From Chloroflexota bacterium (GTDB lineage: Bacteria; Chloroflexota; Anaerolineae; UBA1429), in contig JAAYAW010000097.1 of NCBI GenBank assembly GCA_012719135.1, positions 1 to 52,854 of the forward strand: DNA of 52,854 bases. Reading direction: 5' to 3'. Below are positions 7,650 through 15,853 of the stretch, piece after piece (position 1 is the stretch's first letter; the number at the start of each line of letters is the position of its first letter). Below the pieces are notes generated by a model. That model was not told the origin of the DNA, did not search any database, and was given only the letters and a program-made list of their open reading frames with translations. Both the position numbers and the translations under genes were made by a program.

Positions 7650-8186
7650 TCAATCATGTGGAGCAACCGGATCACTCACAGGCTCGGACGCCTCCTTGGC
7701 GGCAGCGGCAGTGCCCGGAGTATCCACAAACAGGGCATACACGCCGAGGAGTATCGAGCCGATGGTGATGGCACTATCGGCAACGTTAAAGATCGGGAAC
7801 CAGCCAAGATCCACAAAATCGGTGACCACGCCCCCGAGCCTCAGCCGATCGATGAGGTTCCCGATAGCGCCGCCGAGCTGGAGACCAAGCGCGACCCTCA
7901 AGAGGGGGCGCCGCTCCGCGAACGGCCGGAAGTAGAGCACGATGAGCAGGATCGCGCCGAGGGCCGCGTAAGCAAAGAGCTTGCCCAGCCCCTGGCCGAA
8001 CCCGAAGGCCGCCCCGGCATTCTCGATGTGGGTCAGTCGGACGTAGGGGTCCAGGAAAGCGGTGATCGAGACGCTCCTGTTCAGCGGAATTGCCTGCCGT
8101 ACAAGCGACTTGGTCCACTGGTCGAGAGCAACGACCAAGAGAGCCAATCCTCCCAATACCAGATTCGAGCGTCTTGCGCTGCTCAC
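7650..8186 (-). CDS. lspA: Lipoprotein signal peptidase (signal peptidase II)
   Basis: An inner-membrane aspartyl protease that removes the signal peptide of lipidated prolipoproteins. Four hydrophobic segments are visible. The catalytic aspartates lie in GGVVTDFVDL (Asp 123) and FNVADSAI (Asp 137), with the conserved ENAGAAFGF and GAIGNLIDRL. A GTG at 8184-8186 is preferred as start because AGGGA precedes it; this gives 178 residues. An upstream in-frame ATG at 8219 would overlap the preceding gene by 20 nt. A likely client is the predicted lipoprotein at 50646, which has a lipobox-like LPLGC. It is cotranscribed with the flanking dehydratase and pseudouridine synthase genes by spacing. Confidence 0.94.
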   Translation of the reverse strand: MSSARRSNLVLGGLALLVVALDQWTKSLVRQAIPLNRSVSITAFLDPYVRLTHIENAGAAFGFGQGLGKLFAYAALGAILLIVLYFRPFAERRPLLRVALGLQLGGAIGNLIDRLRLGGVVTDFVDLGWFPIFNVADSAITIGSILLGVYALFVDTPGTAAAAKEASEPVSDPVAPHD

Positions 8187-8199
8187 AACTCGTCCCTTG

Positions 8200-9369
8200 T
8201 CACTCTGGCATACCTCCACTGGCGCTCTGCATGGGCGTCACCCTGGATGAATCTACGTTCGACGCTTCCACAACCCGGTGGGAGCCGAGCACCAACGGAT
8301 TCAGCCGGTGCCCCAATCCGGGCCCCTGAGGGAGAAGCAGATATCCCTCCTCGATCCGTTCGGGTGGATCCATCAAGTCGGCTCGCCAGCTTGCCTCGCC
8401 CCAGGCGTATTCCAGGAACATCAGGTCCGTCAACGTGCTGGCCACCTGAGCCGTGGCTGCAGTGGAAACGGGGCCCGAGGGATTATGCGGCGCCACCAGC
8501 AGCCCGGCCATCCGGGCCGCCTCCGTGATGATCTTGGTCTCCAGCAGCCCCCCATCGTGCTTGACGTCTGGCATCAGCACATCAACGACCCGAGAAGAGA
8601 AGAACGGGGCAAAGCCCTCGATGCCGTACACATTCTCCGCCGCGGCGGTCGCGACTGGCAGTTGCCCGGTGAGATGAGACAGTGCCTCCAACTGCGTGTC
8701 CGGCACCGGCTCCTCGATCCACAGCACATCGAGAGCCGCCAACTCCTGCGCCACCTGCCGGACGTCCCCGGCATCGAACCGGCCGTGGCAATCGACCATC
8801 AGTTCGACGCCCGGTCCGATGGCCTCGCGAACGGCACGCACGCGCTGGATGCCCAGGCGCCATGGTGCATCCGTGGCTGTTCGCCTGCGGCTGGCGCCCG
8901 AGACCTCATCGAACGGGGCGAGCTTTATGCCCGTAAAGCCCTCGCTGACAGCGGCCGCTGCCGCGATAGCGAACGCCTCCGGAGAGCGAGCCTCGACATG
9001 CCTGTTTATGTTCGCGTACAGCCGAATGCGCTCACGCACGGCACCTCCCATGAGGGCATGAATGGGAGCCCCCAAGGACTGCCCCAGGAGATCCCACAGA
9101 GCCTGCTCAAGGCCGCTCCAGGCCGTGCGGCGTACGCGGCCCAGATCACCCCTGGCTGCCCAGGCCCGGATCGCGCCAATCCTCCTGGGATCCTCGCCAC
9201 GCAGTCGCTCCTGATACTGGGACAACACCTGCACCAGAAGCGCATCGTTCCCACTGTGGCTTGCTTCCCCCAAGCCCGTCAGTCCGGCGTCCGTGTGAAC
9301 CTGGATAAAGACCCAGTCCCCCCGGTGATTCACGTGCACGATCACGGGCTCTATTGAGGTGATGCGCAT
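8200..9369 (-). CDS. Enolase-superfamily protein (mandelate racemase/galactonate dehydratase-like)
   Basis: 389 residues with the two-domain enolase-superfamily layout: an N-terminal capping domain (MRITSIEPVIVHVNHRG) and a barrel. Visible catalytic features are GIKLAPFDE (base region), MVDCHGRFD and WIEEPVPD (metal ligands), MPDVKHDGG, and the late APHNPSGPVSTAA with a His typical of sugar-acid dehydratases of the galactonate/gluconate group. It therefore probably dehydrates an acid sugar, though the substrate is not readable. The ATG at 9367-9369 gives the canonical N-terminus; the frame stays open far upstream, but that is antisense to the aldose epimerase gene. It heads a probable transcript with lspA and is divergent from the epimerase gene, which fits sugar catabolism. 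Confidence 0.9.
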   Translation of the reverse strand: MRITSIEPVIVHVNHRGDWVFIQVHTDAGLTGLGEASHSGNDALLVQVLSQYQERLRGEDPRRIGAIRAWAARGDLGRVRRTAWSGLEQALWDLLGQSLGAPIHALMGGAVRERIRLYANINRHVEARSPEAFAIAAAAAVSEGFTGIKLAPFDEVSGASRRRTATDAPWRLGIQRVRAVREAIGPGVELMVDCHGRFDAGDVRQVAQELAALDVLWIEEPVPDTQLEALSHLTGQLPVATAAAENVYGIEGFAPFFSSRVVDVLMPDVKHDGGLLETKIITEAARMAGLLVAPHNPSGPVSTAATAQVASTLTDLMFLEYAWGEASWRADLMDPPERIEEGYLLLPQGPGLGHRLNPLVLGSHRVVEASNVDSSRVTPMQSASGGMPE

Positions 9370-9411
9370 CTGCCCAATCCCGCCTTGCGTTCCCAGCTGG
9401 CCGATTGCGTG

Positions 9412-9417
9412 TATAAT
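9412..9417 (+). promoter_or_regulatory. Probable -10 element for the aldose epimerase gene
   Basis: A perfect TATAAT 48 nt before the ATG. The only TTG-type -35 (TTGCGT at 9385) is 21 nt away, too far for a standard promoter, so only the -10 box is claimed. Confidence 0.4.
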
Positions 9418-9465
9418 GCAGGCACAGCGGCCACACCGATGGAGGCCAGCATACCAGGAGGTATC

Positions 9466-10446
9466 ATGCCACAGTATACACACAGCTACGAGACCGATCC
9501 AAACACCGGGCTCCCCGCACTCAAGATGGGCCTGGTGGCCGATGACCCCGCCGATAGCGTTTCTCTCGCCTTTGCGCCCACCCAGGGATGCAACCCCTAC
9601 AGCTTTCAGGTAGGCGGACGGGAGTACATGTTCGGCGCCTTTGAGAGAGATGGTCAGAAGCGGATCATGGGCAGCCCGATTCTGTATCCCATGCCGAACC
9701 GGGTCAAGAACGCGACGTTTACCTTTGACGGGCGCGTCTTTACCTTTGAGCCCAACGAGCGCACGCACTTTATGCACGGCCTGGTGCAGCGTGCCGTATG
9801 GGATGTGGATGAGCCGGTGGAGGGCGAATCCAGCATCTCGGTCCGCACCTCGATCAAGTGCGTTCCAGGAACTCCCATGTACGAGCGCTTCCCGATCGAG
9901 AACACTCTGGAGCTCGTCTACCGCCTGGAGCCGCGGACCATGCACATGGACTTTACCGTGTCCAACACCGATGCGGTGTACCGGCTGCCCTTTGGGCTGG
10001 CCATCCACCCAACGTTTAACGTATATGGTCCAAGAGAAAGCGTTACGATCGAGTGCCCGGCCACCAAGTGGATGGAGCACGAGACGCAGATTCCGTCGGG
10101 GCGTCTGATCGACATCGCCAACGGGCCTGCGGACCTCCGCACACCAAAGCCGATCTCCGAACTTGAGCTGGACGACGTCTTCTTTGGCCTGGAGCGGGCC
10201 AAGCCCCAGGTGATCCGGTATCACAGCCTTGGCAAAGCCCTCACCCTGTATGCCGATGACTTTTTCACGCACAGCGTGATCTATGTGCCCAAGGGCATGC
10301 CGTTCTTCTGCGTAGAGAATCAGTCGTGCTCTACCGATGCGCACAACCTGTATGCCCAGGGACTGCAGGATGCCGCACACCTGACGATCCTGGAGCCCGG
10401 AGAGACGCTCTCCGCGTCCATTACCTTCCAACTCAGCGACCTGTAG
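9466..10446 (+). CDS. Aldose 1-epimerase family protein
   Basis: A 326-residue beta-sandwich protein of the aldose 1-epimerase (GalM-like) superfamily, which interconverts anomers of free sugars. Family-like motifs are GSPILYPMPNRV near residue 70, THFMHGLVQRAVWDV (the His region of the active site), LAIHPTFNV (second His) and the late ELDDVFFGL. The ATG at 9466 follows AGGAGG by 4 nt. It is divergent from the enolase-superfamily gene, so the two may serve the same sugar pathway. It could instead act on a sugar phosphate; the substrate is not readable. Confidence 0.88.
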   Translation: MPQYTHSYETDPNTGLPALKMGLVADDPADSVSLAFAPTQGCNPYSFQVGGREYMFGAFERDGQKRIMGSPILYPMPNRVKNATFTFDGRVFTFEPNERTHFMHGLVQRAVWDVDEPVEGESSISVRTSIKCVPGTPMYERFPIENTLELVYRLEPRTMHMDFTVSNTDAVYRLPFGLAIHPTFNVYGPRESVTIECPATKWMEHETQIPSGRLIDIANGPADLRTPKPISELELDDVFFGLERAKPQVIRYHSLGKALTLYADDFFTHSVIYVPKGMPFFCVENQSCSTDAHNLYAQGLQDAAHLTILEPGETLSASITFQLSDL

Positions 10447-10465
10447 CGCAACCGCCGCACGGAGA

Positions 10466-10499
10466 GAGCCGGGTTGACTCGATCGAGTCAGCCCGGCTC
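10466..10499 (+). terminator. Long inverted repeat after the aldose epimerase gene
   Basis: GAGCCGGG...CCCGGCTC (10466-10473 and 10492-10499) encloses a palindromic core TGACTC/GAGTCA around GATC, with one G-U type mismatch. It would fold into a hairpin of about 15 bp, but no T tract follows. It probably aids termination or RNA stability; a protein-binding palindrome is possible. The rest of 10447-10630 shows nothing else. Confidence 0.45.
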
Positions 10500-10630
10500 G
10501 TTCGTGGTGTCGACGTCAGGTAGCGGCCGGTTCCCTCCGGCTGCCCCTCCACGAGAGCCGCCGTCTGCAGGTGGTAAGGCCCGCGCCCGACTGTCGGCCG
10601 AATCACCGGCCCGGTAGCCATCGGCAGCCA

Positions 10631-10659
10631 TTGACAGGTTCGCGCCCGGCCACTATCTT
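10631..10659 (+). promoter_or_regulatory. Promoter for the UroD-like gene
   Basis: TTGACA (10631-10636), a 17-nt spacer, TATCTT (10654-10659). The ATG at 10690 lies 30 nt downstream. Confidence 0.75.
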
Positions 10660-10689
10660 GCAGGTACAGGCCGCAGAGTGAGGGTACCC

Positions 10690-11667
10690 ATGGCGACTAT
10701 GACTCCGCGTGAACGCTTCATCGCAGCGCTAGAGCGTCGGCCTCTGGTGGGCCGAGTGCCCCACTTCGAGCTCGTCTTCTTTCTCACCATGGAGGCCTTC
10801 GGGAAGGTGCACCCTTCCCAGCGGGCGTATCACCAATGGGATCAGATGTCCGAGCCCGAGCGAGCGCTGCACCGCGCCGAGATGGCGGGCCTGTACGTGC
10901 AGACGGCGGAACGCTATGAGCATGACGCGATCTTTCTCCACCCCAACCCGGATACCCTCGATGAGACCTTGCGCCTGATCGATGCCATTCGGGACAAGTC
11001 CGGCTCTCGCTACTACCTCACCCTTCATGGCGACGCGACCTACTCGATCCCCAGCGGCAGCGAGATGGAGGATTGGTGCGCCTGGGTACACGATCATCCC
11101 CAACAGGCCCTCGATATCGCTCAGCGACGAGTGGACGCCATGCTGGAAAAGTGCCACGCCCTTCGGCGGCATGGCGGTCTGGACGGCCTCACTCTGTGTT
11201 CCGACTATTGCCTGAACACGGGTCCCTTCCTGAGCCCACCGATGTTTCGCAAATTCGTGAGCCCATTCCTGCGGCAACTCGTCCAGGGGCAGCGCGAGCT
11301 CGGGTTCTACGTCATCAAGCACACGGACGGCAACATCATGCCGATTCTGAGCGAGCTGGTTGAGGCCGGTCCGCACGCACTGCACTCCATCGATCCCCAA
11401 GCCGGTGTGGACCTCGGACAGGTGAAGCAGTTGGTGGGCGATCGCGTGGCGTTGATCGGCAACGTCAACTGTGGCCTCCTGACCTCCGGCTCAGAAGCCG
11501 AGGTGGCCGCCGATGTGCGACGTTCCCTGTCTCAGGGCATGGCGGGCTATGGCTACATCTTTTCCACCAGCAACTGCATCTTTACGGGAATGCCACTGCA
11601 GCGCTACGACCTCATGCTGGACATATGGCGGCGTGAGGCGACGTACCCCGCGGAGGACGTATCGTGA
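10690..11667 (+). CDS. Uroporphyrinogen decarboxylase-fold protein (UroD/methyltransferase family)
   Basis: 325 residues beginning MATMTPRERFIAALERRP, the characteristic opening of UroD-superfamily proteins. TLCSDYCLNTGPFLSP, FYVIKHTDGNIMPIL and GNVNCGLLTSG follow the strand-loop pattern of that barrel. The superfamily includes haem-pathway UroD and corrinoid-linked methyltransferases (MtaA/CmuA type). The absence of other haem genes and the sequence style argue for the latter branch or an uncharacterised one, and I cannot assign a substrate. A GTG at 10678 is also in frame, but the ATG at 10690 follows GTGAGGG well. The end overlaps the next start by 4 nt (GTGA), indicating translational coupling with the esterase. 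Confidence 0.82.
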   Translation: MATMTPRERFIAALERRPLVGRVPHFELVFFLTMEAFGKVHPSQRAYHQWDQMSEPERALHRAEMAGLYVQTAERYEHDAIFLHPNPDTLDETLRLIDAIRDKSGSRYYLTLHGDATYSIPSGSEMEDWCAWVHDHPQQALDIAQRRVDAMLEKCHALRRHGGLDGLTLCSDYCLNTGPFLSPPMFRKFVSPFLRQLVQGQRELGFYVIKHTDGNIMPILSELVEAGPHALHSIDPQAGVDLGQVKQLVGDRVALIGNVNCGLLTSGSEAEVAADVRRSLSQGMAGYGYIFSTSNCIFTGMPLQRYDLMLDIWRREATYPAEDVS

Positions 11668-12461
11668 GCAGAGAGGTCCGTACTAAAGGATCGCCCGAGC
11701 CTTTTGAGCTCCGACCGGAACACTGTCGTGCGGGGTGTCTGCTGATCCACGGGCTGACGGGATCGCCAGCGGAGATGCGCCCCCTGGCGGAGCAACTGGC
11801 GGCAGAGGGGTATCACTGCCTCGCACCGCTCCTGCCGGGACACGGCACGACCCTGGCGGACCTGCATTCAGTGCGCTGGCCTGAGTGGATCCGGGCGGCC
11901 GAGGCAGGGCTGGCCCGCCTGAGAACCCAGAACCAGAGCGTGTTCGCTGCAGGGCTCAGCCTGGGCACCCTGATCGTGGCGTATCTGGCACGGAGGAACC
12001 CGGAGATCCATGGGCTCGCCCTGCTGTCGCCGGCCATCGCCGTCAGCAACCAGTTATTGCCTCTGGCACCCCTTTTGCACGCGATCAAGCCGACTTTCCC
12101 CAAAGGACCGAGCGGTCTGCAGGCTCCCGATGCCCGAACCATGCTCTGGCACTATGACCGCTGGTCCACGCACGCGCTGGGTGAGCTTTGGCACCTGCAG
12201 CGGCGCGTTAGGCGGGAGCTCGGCCACATCTCCGTCCCGGCTTTGATCGTGCACTCCACTCAGGATACGGCACTAGCCCCGAACGCCGCCGAGTACATGT
12301 TCCGTCACTGGGGCACTCCAGACAAGCAGATCCTGACGCTGGAGCATTCGGCCCACGTCGTAACCGTCGACACGGAGCGAGAGAAGGTATTCTCTGCGGT
12401 GTCGGCGTTCTTCGATGGCCGGCTCGTTACGCGTACAGCCGGCGAAACAGAGGGAAGCTAG
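11664..12461 (+). CDS. Alpha/beta-hydrolase (carboxylesterase/monoacylglycerol-lipase type)
   Basis: 265 residues. The oxyanion strand LLIHGLTGSPAEM lies near residue 26. The nucleophile is in AGLSLGTL (G-x-S-x-G), the acid in HSTQDTALAP, and the catalytic His in LEHSAHVVTVD. These fit the carboxylesterase Est/YvaK and monoacylglycerol-lipase group acting on short esters or acylglycerols. The GTG start overlaps the stop of the UroD-like gene as GTGA. A membrane protein gene follows 19 nt later. Substrate unknown. Confidence 0.88.
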   Translation: MSREVRTKGSPEPFELRPEHCRAGCLLIHGLTGSPAEMRPLAEQLAAEGYHCLAPLLPGHGTTLADLHSVRWPEWIRAAEAGLARLRTQNQSVFAAGLSLGTLIVAYLARRNPEIHGLALLSPAIAVSNQLLPLAPLLHAIKPTFPKGPSGLQAPDARTMLWHYDRWSTHALGELWHLQRRVRRELGHISVPALIVHSTQDTALAPNAAEYMFRHWGTPDKQILTLEHSAHVVTVDTEREKVFSAVSAFFDGRLVTRTAGETEGS

Positions 12462-12480
12462 CTATACGGAGGCGTACCCC

Positions 12481-13071
12481 ATGAGATCGAAACCACTGAC
12501 CGCCTTTGCGCTCGTACTGGTGATTGCGGTAGCGATCACGGTCATCCTGCTTTCGGCAGCAGAGACGCCCGGGCTGTACGGTTGGGCCAGGGGCGCCGCC
12601 CTCGTAGGGTACCTGTTTGCAGTGCTTTCAATCATCTCGTCCGCCTACGTCCGCCCGCTGGTGCGCCGATATCGCCAGCCTTTTGTCCGCCTGCACCACT
12701 GGGTCTCGCTCTCGGCTCTCCTGCTGCTGACGCTGCATCCCGTGTTGCTCGTGATCGTGATGGGATCGCCCCAAGTGCTCACCGCCGCCTACACGTCCGG
12801 CGAGTTCTTCCGCTACGGAGGGTCCCCGGCGCTGGTCGCGTTCATGCTGGCCGCCGCGGCAGCCCTCGCGCGGGCGCGCTGGAACAAGACATGGCGCTAT
12901 ATACACTGGCTCAACTATCTCGCGCTCGTGCTGGGAACCATCCACGCCATACTCGCGGGAACCAGCGCGGCTGTCTTGCCTGGCATGACCTGGGTGTTCG
13001 CGCTGGCCGGCGTCGCTGGCGTCATCGTGTATCCCGTGAGAAGGTTGCGCGAGAGGGTCAGCCGAGGCTAG
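12481..13071 (+). CDS. Ferric-reductase-like transmembrane haem protein
   Basis: A 196-residue membrane protein with about six hydrophobic helices. The histidines expected to bind two haems in the ferric-reductase/MsrQ family are visible: LHHWVSLSALLLLTLHP in one helix pair and RYIHWLNYLALVLGTIH in another. It lacks FAD and NAD(P)H domains, so it would need a partner for electrons, as MsrQ does. No msrP-like molybdoenzyme gene is in the window. The ATG at 12481 follows ACGGAGG. It may share a transcript with the esterase. The function is inferred from the helix/histidine pattern. Confidence 0.75.
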   Translation: MRSKPLTAFALVLVIAVAITVILLSAAETPGLYGWARGAALVGYLFAVLSIISSAYVRPLVRRYRQPFVRLHHWVSLSALLLLTLHPVLLVIVMGSPQVLTAAYTSGEFFRYGGSPALVAFMLAAAAALARARWNKTWRYIHWLNYLALVLGTIHAILAGTSAAVLPGMTWVFALAGVAGVIVYPVRRLRERVSRG

Positions 13072-13168
13072 ATCTCGTGGGATACGCCCACCGGCTGGCG
13101 TTCCCCTGGGAGAGGCGGGTTCACTGACATTCGCCACGCCCTGGCGAGGGACGCCAAGCCCGTGGGGG

Positions 13169-13190
13169 AAAAACGGCGCCCATCGCGCCG
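13169..13190 (-). terminator. Intrinsic terminator for the MFS gene
   Basis: On the minus strand, CGGCGC and GCGCCG (13185-13190 and 13174-13179) pair across a 5-nt loop and are followed by TTTTT (13173-13169), starting 8 nt after the MFS stop codon. Confidence 0.65.
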
Positions 13191-13197
13191 CCCGATG

Positions 13198-14424
13198 TTA
13201 CTCGAGGGTTCGCAGGGCGGAGATCTTGAACCACACCAACATGAAAATGATCAGGAGGAGCACGCCCTGCCCGGCGAACACCGCTGGCACGCCAAAATGG
13301 TCCGCCAGCGCGCCGGCCGGGATCGTGCCAAGCGGCGTCAGCCCCCAAAGCATGGTGTACGTGCTCATCACGCGTCCGCGATACTCGTCCTCGCAGTAGG
13401 TCTGCACCAGGGTCTGATTGGCCACCATGCCGGCGTTGTTCCCCATACCCACCATGATCAGCAGGATGAAGGCAACCACAAGGCTGCGCGTGAGCGACAG
13501 GACTATCAGCCCCACAGCCATCAGCATGCCGGCGATCAGCAGCAGACGGCCCTTTTTCTTAAAGTCCCCGAGCGCAGCCACGCCCAGTGCGGCAATCAGC
13601 CCACCAATGCCGGATGCAGAAGCCAACAGCCCCAGCCCGGATGCCCCCAGCCCCATGATCTTGTCCGCATACTGCGGCAACAGCGTACCATAGGGCATGG
13701 CGAGGAGCACTCGCGCCAGCGACAGCGATATGACTCCCAGGAGTCGCGGCTCGCGCTTGATGTACTCCAGTCCCGATACGATTTCCCGGCCGATGGAACG
13801 CCTCGGGCCCTGGCGAACACCCGTCAAGGGCAGCTGTATGACGGTGTAGAGCGCGATGACGTAGAGCACCGCAATGAGTGCATATACCGACCAGACGCCA
13901 AAACCATCGATCATCAGGCCCGCGCCCGAGGCGCCAAAGATGCCCATCAGCCCCATGCCCACGGCCGTGAGAGAGACCGCGTTGAGCAGCGTCGATCGAT
14001 CGACCAGATCGGCCAGAAGCGCGTTCTGCGCGGGCATCATAAAGGCGCCAAGGGCACCGCCCAGCATGCCACTCACCGCCAGATGCCAGACCTGAATGCG
14101 ACCGGTTACGATCAAAAGGGTGATCGCGGCCATGTTCACGATCATACCAGCACGCGTGACCGATAGGATGTGGCGCCGTTCCAGACGATCGGACATTACG
14201 CCGGCATAGGGGGAGATCAACAGCGTGGATAGGGCCCCAAAGGAACCCACCCATCCCAGGGCAAAACCCGATCCGGTCAGTGCGTAGACGAGCCAGCCCT
14301 GAGCCACAACGCTCATCTGCATGGTGGCGGAAGCAGCCAGCCGACCTAGCCAGAACCACCGGTAGTCACGGCTGTGGAGCGCCCGGAACAGCGGCAGCTG
14401 TTGCAGGCGAAGCGTGAACGACAT
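13198..14424 (-). CDS. MFS transporter (EntS/MFS_3-like exporter)
   Basis: A 408-residue integral membrane protein with about 12 hydrophobic helices. The loop between helices 2 and 3 has the MFS signature-like GVMSDRLERRHIL. The opening LFRALHSRDYRWFWLGRLAASATMQMS resembles the MFS_3 group (EntS-type exporters of siderophores, macrolides or other compounds). The ATG follows GGAGGGTGA. The gene stands alone on the minus strand, with its own terminator and an inverted repeat upstream. Substrate unknown. Confidence 0.88.
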   Translation of the reverse strand: MSFTLRLQQLPLFRALHSRDYRWFWLGRLAASATMQMSVVAQGWLVYALTGSGFALGWVGSFGALSTLLISPYAGVMSDRLERRHILSVTRAGMIVNMAAITLLIVTGRIQVWHLAVSGMLGGALGAFMMPAQNALLADLVDRSTLLNAVSLTAVGMGLMGIFGASGAGLMIDGFGVWSVYALIAVLYVIALYTVIQLPLTGVRQGPRRSIGREIVSGLEYIKREPRLLGVISLSLARVLLAMPYGTLLPQYADKIMGLGASGLGLLASASGIGGLIAALGVAALGDFKKKGRLLLIAGMLMAVGLIVLSLTRSLVVAFILLIMVGMGNNAGMVANQTLVQTYCEDEYRGRVMSTYTMLWGLTPLGTIPAGALADHFGVPAVFAGQGVLLLIIFMLVWFKISALRTLE

Positions 14425-14501
14425 GAGTCACCCTCCGACCAGTTGTTCTCCGTCTGTCCGCTGCCGCGAGCACTCACCCAACAGCGTAGCAGACGAGATG
14501 C

Positions 14502-14529
14502 GACCCAGCGATGCCCCGCACGCTGGGTC
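14502..14529. repeat. Inverted repeat upstream of the MFS gene
   Basis: A perfect 9-bp inverted repeat, GACCCAGCG (14502-14510) and CGCTGGGTC (14521-14529), with a 10-nt loop, about 80 nt upstream of the MFS start. It could be a leader hairpin or an operator for a regulator not in this window. The remainder of 14425-14680 shows no gene. Confidence 0.4.
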
Positions 14530-14681
14530 CTGCTAGCATTGGATGATACACCCCAACGGTGCACCGCGCGAATGAGACGAAACCCAGCGCTCAGCAAGCC
14601 CCTCACGAGGATTCGGCAGCATGAATATCGGCGGGCCGTTGCGGGTCGCGCCTGGCCCATTTCTGTGCGTAAGGCGCCAAA

Positions 14682-14690
14682 TGCTATAAT
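14682..14690 (+). promoter_or_regulatory. Extended -10 promoter for the M23 peptidase gene
   Basis: TGC directly precedes a perfect TATAAT (14685-14690), an extended -10 element. The region 17 nt upstream (TCTGTG) is a weak -35. The ATG is 34 nt downstream. Confidence 0.6.
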
Positions 14691-14723
14691 GACGGGCAAG
14701 ACAGGCTCATCGAGAGGCAAGAG

Positions 14724-15800
14724 ATGTTGGGACAGGATCGCAAGCCGGGCCTCACATGGCAAGTGGCCTTCGCCTTGGCAATGGCTGTACTCGTGCTTGT
14801 ACTGCTTGGTACGGTTCTCACGCGCGAGCCCGATCAAGCGCCTAACCGCATCCAGGCGTTCATCGAAAGCAAGCTTGCCGGCCTCTCAATCGCCGAGGCG
14901 GGCGCGCCTTCGGACGAGGCCGCTCAGCCTCCGGTCGACTCACATCCGGCAGGTGCAGGTTCCCCGATCGGCGAGAGCATGCCACCGCAAGAGAGCGCCA
15001 CCCCTACCCTTCAGATCTCAACAGCGCCCACACTCAAACCGGTCGATGCCATCCGGCGGGATCATTATTGGCTGGAGAGGCCCATCGCCGCTCCGGCAGA
15101 GCTGCGCATAGCACGATACTACCCTTACGGATCGCGCATGGATGGCTCGTATCCCGTGCACTATGGTGTCGAAATGGTCAATCCGGAAGGCACGCCCGTG
15201 CTGGCCCCCGCTTCCGGTGTTGTGGTGGCTGCGGGCAGCGACGAACAGCACGTCTACGGGGCCCGCCCGGGTTTCTACGGGCAGCTCATCATCCTGCAAC
15301 TGGACCAGCGCTTCCAGGGAAGACCCGTCTATGCGGTCTTTGGGCACCTCTCCGCCGTTCAGGTAGCCATCGGGCAAACCGTCTCCCTCGGTCAGCAGAT
15401 CGGCCTGGTCGGGGCAAGCGGCGATGCCGAGGCTCCTCACTTGCACACGGAGGTCCGCATCGGCAAGAATGACTATGGGTATACGGCCAACCCCGAGCTG
15501 TGGTACCGGCCACTGGAAGGCCGAGGCACGCTCGCCGGCGCGCTCCTGGACTCGCGGGGAAACCTGGTCGACACAGAGACCAAGATCGTCCTGACGTCCG
15601 CGGCGGGTGCGACGCTGGAGACTTTCACGTACCCGCTCGATTACGTCAATCCAGATCCCGAATGGACGGAAAACTTTGCCGTGGGGGATCTACCTGCGGG
15701 CGCATGGACGGCGGAGATCTGGTACCAGGGCCGGCTCTACACAGAGGAGTTCAACGTCTCCGCCGGCCAGACCACCTGGTTGCCCATCCGCGCGGGGTGA
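14724..15800 (+). CDS. Membrane-anchored M23-family peptidase with C-terminal beta domain
   Basis: 358 residues: one N-terminal membrane anchor (about 13-33), a Pro/Ser-rich linker, an M23 (LytM/peptidoglycan endopeptidase) domain at about 140-265 and a C-terminal beta-rich domain to 358. M23 zinc motifs are seen as VHYGVEM, FGHLS and PHLHTEV. In most members the first motif is H-x-G-x-D; here Glu replaces the ligand Asp, so the site may bind zinc differently or have lost activity. The domain would lie outside the cell. The C-terminal part (LVDTETKIVLTS, AGAWTAEIWYQG) reads like an Ig-like accessory domain. It precedes the adenosine-specific kinase gene by 53 nt with no terminator. Confidence 0.87.
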   Translation: MLGQDRKPGLTWQVAFALAMAVLVLVLLGTVLTREPDQAPNRIQAFIESKLAGLSIAEAGAPSDEAAQPPVDSHPAGAGSPIGESMPPQESATPTLQISTAPTLKPVDAIRRDHYWLERPIAAPAELRIARYYPYGSRMDGSYPVHYGVEMVNPEGTPVLAPASGVVVAAGSDEQHVYGARPGFYGQLIILQLDQRFQGRPVYAVFGHLSAVQVAIGQTVSLGQQIGLVGASGDAEAPHLHTEVRIGKNDYGYTANPELWYRPLEGRGTLAGALLDSRGNLVDTETKIVLTSAAGATLETFTYPLDYVNPDPEWTENFAVGDLPAGAWTAEIWYQGRLYTEEFNVSAGQTTWLPIRAG

Positions 15801-15853
15801 CCCAGGCCCTCTAGCGCCGTTCCTGGCCTTGCCCACCATTCAGGAGGAGCAAC

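Noticed and set aside
9370-10431. Upstream extension of the enolase-superfamily frame
   Set aside because: Open only because it is antisense to the aldose epimerase gene; the canonical N-terminus MRITSIEP begins at 9369.
10466-10499. Palindrome considered as an attachment site or phage/IS remnant
   Set aside because: No integrase, transposase or target duplication nearby; the position after a gene fits a transcript-end hairpin better.
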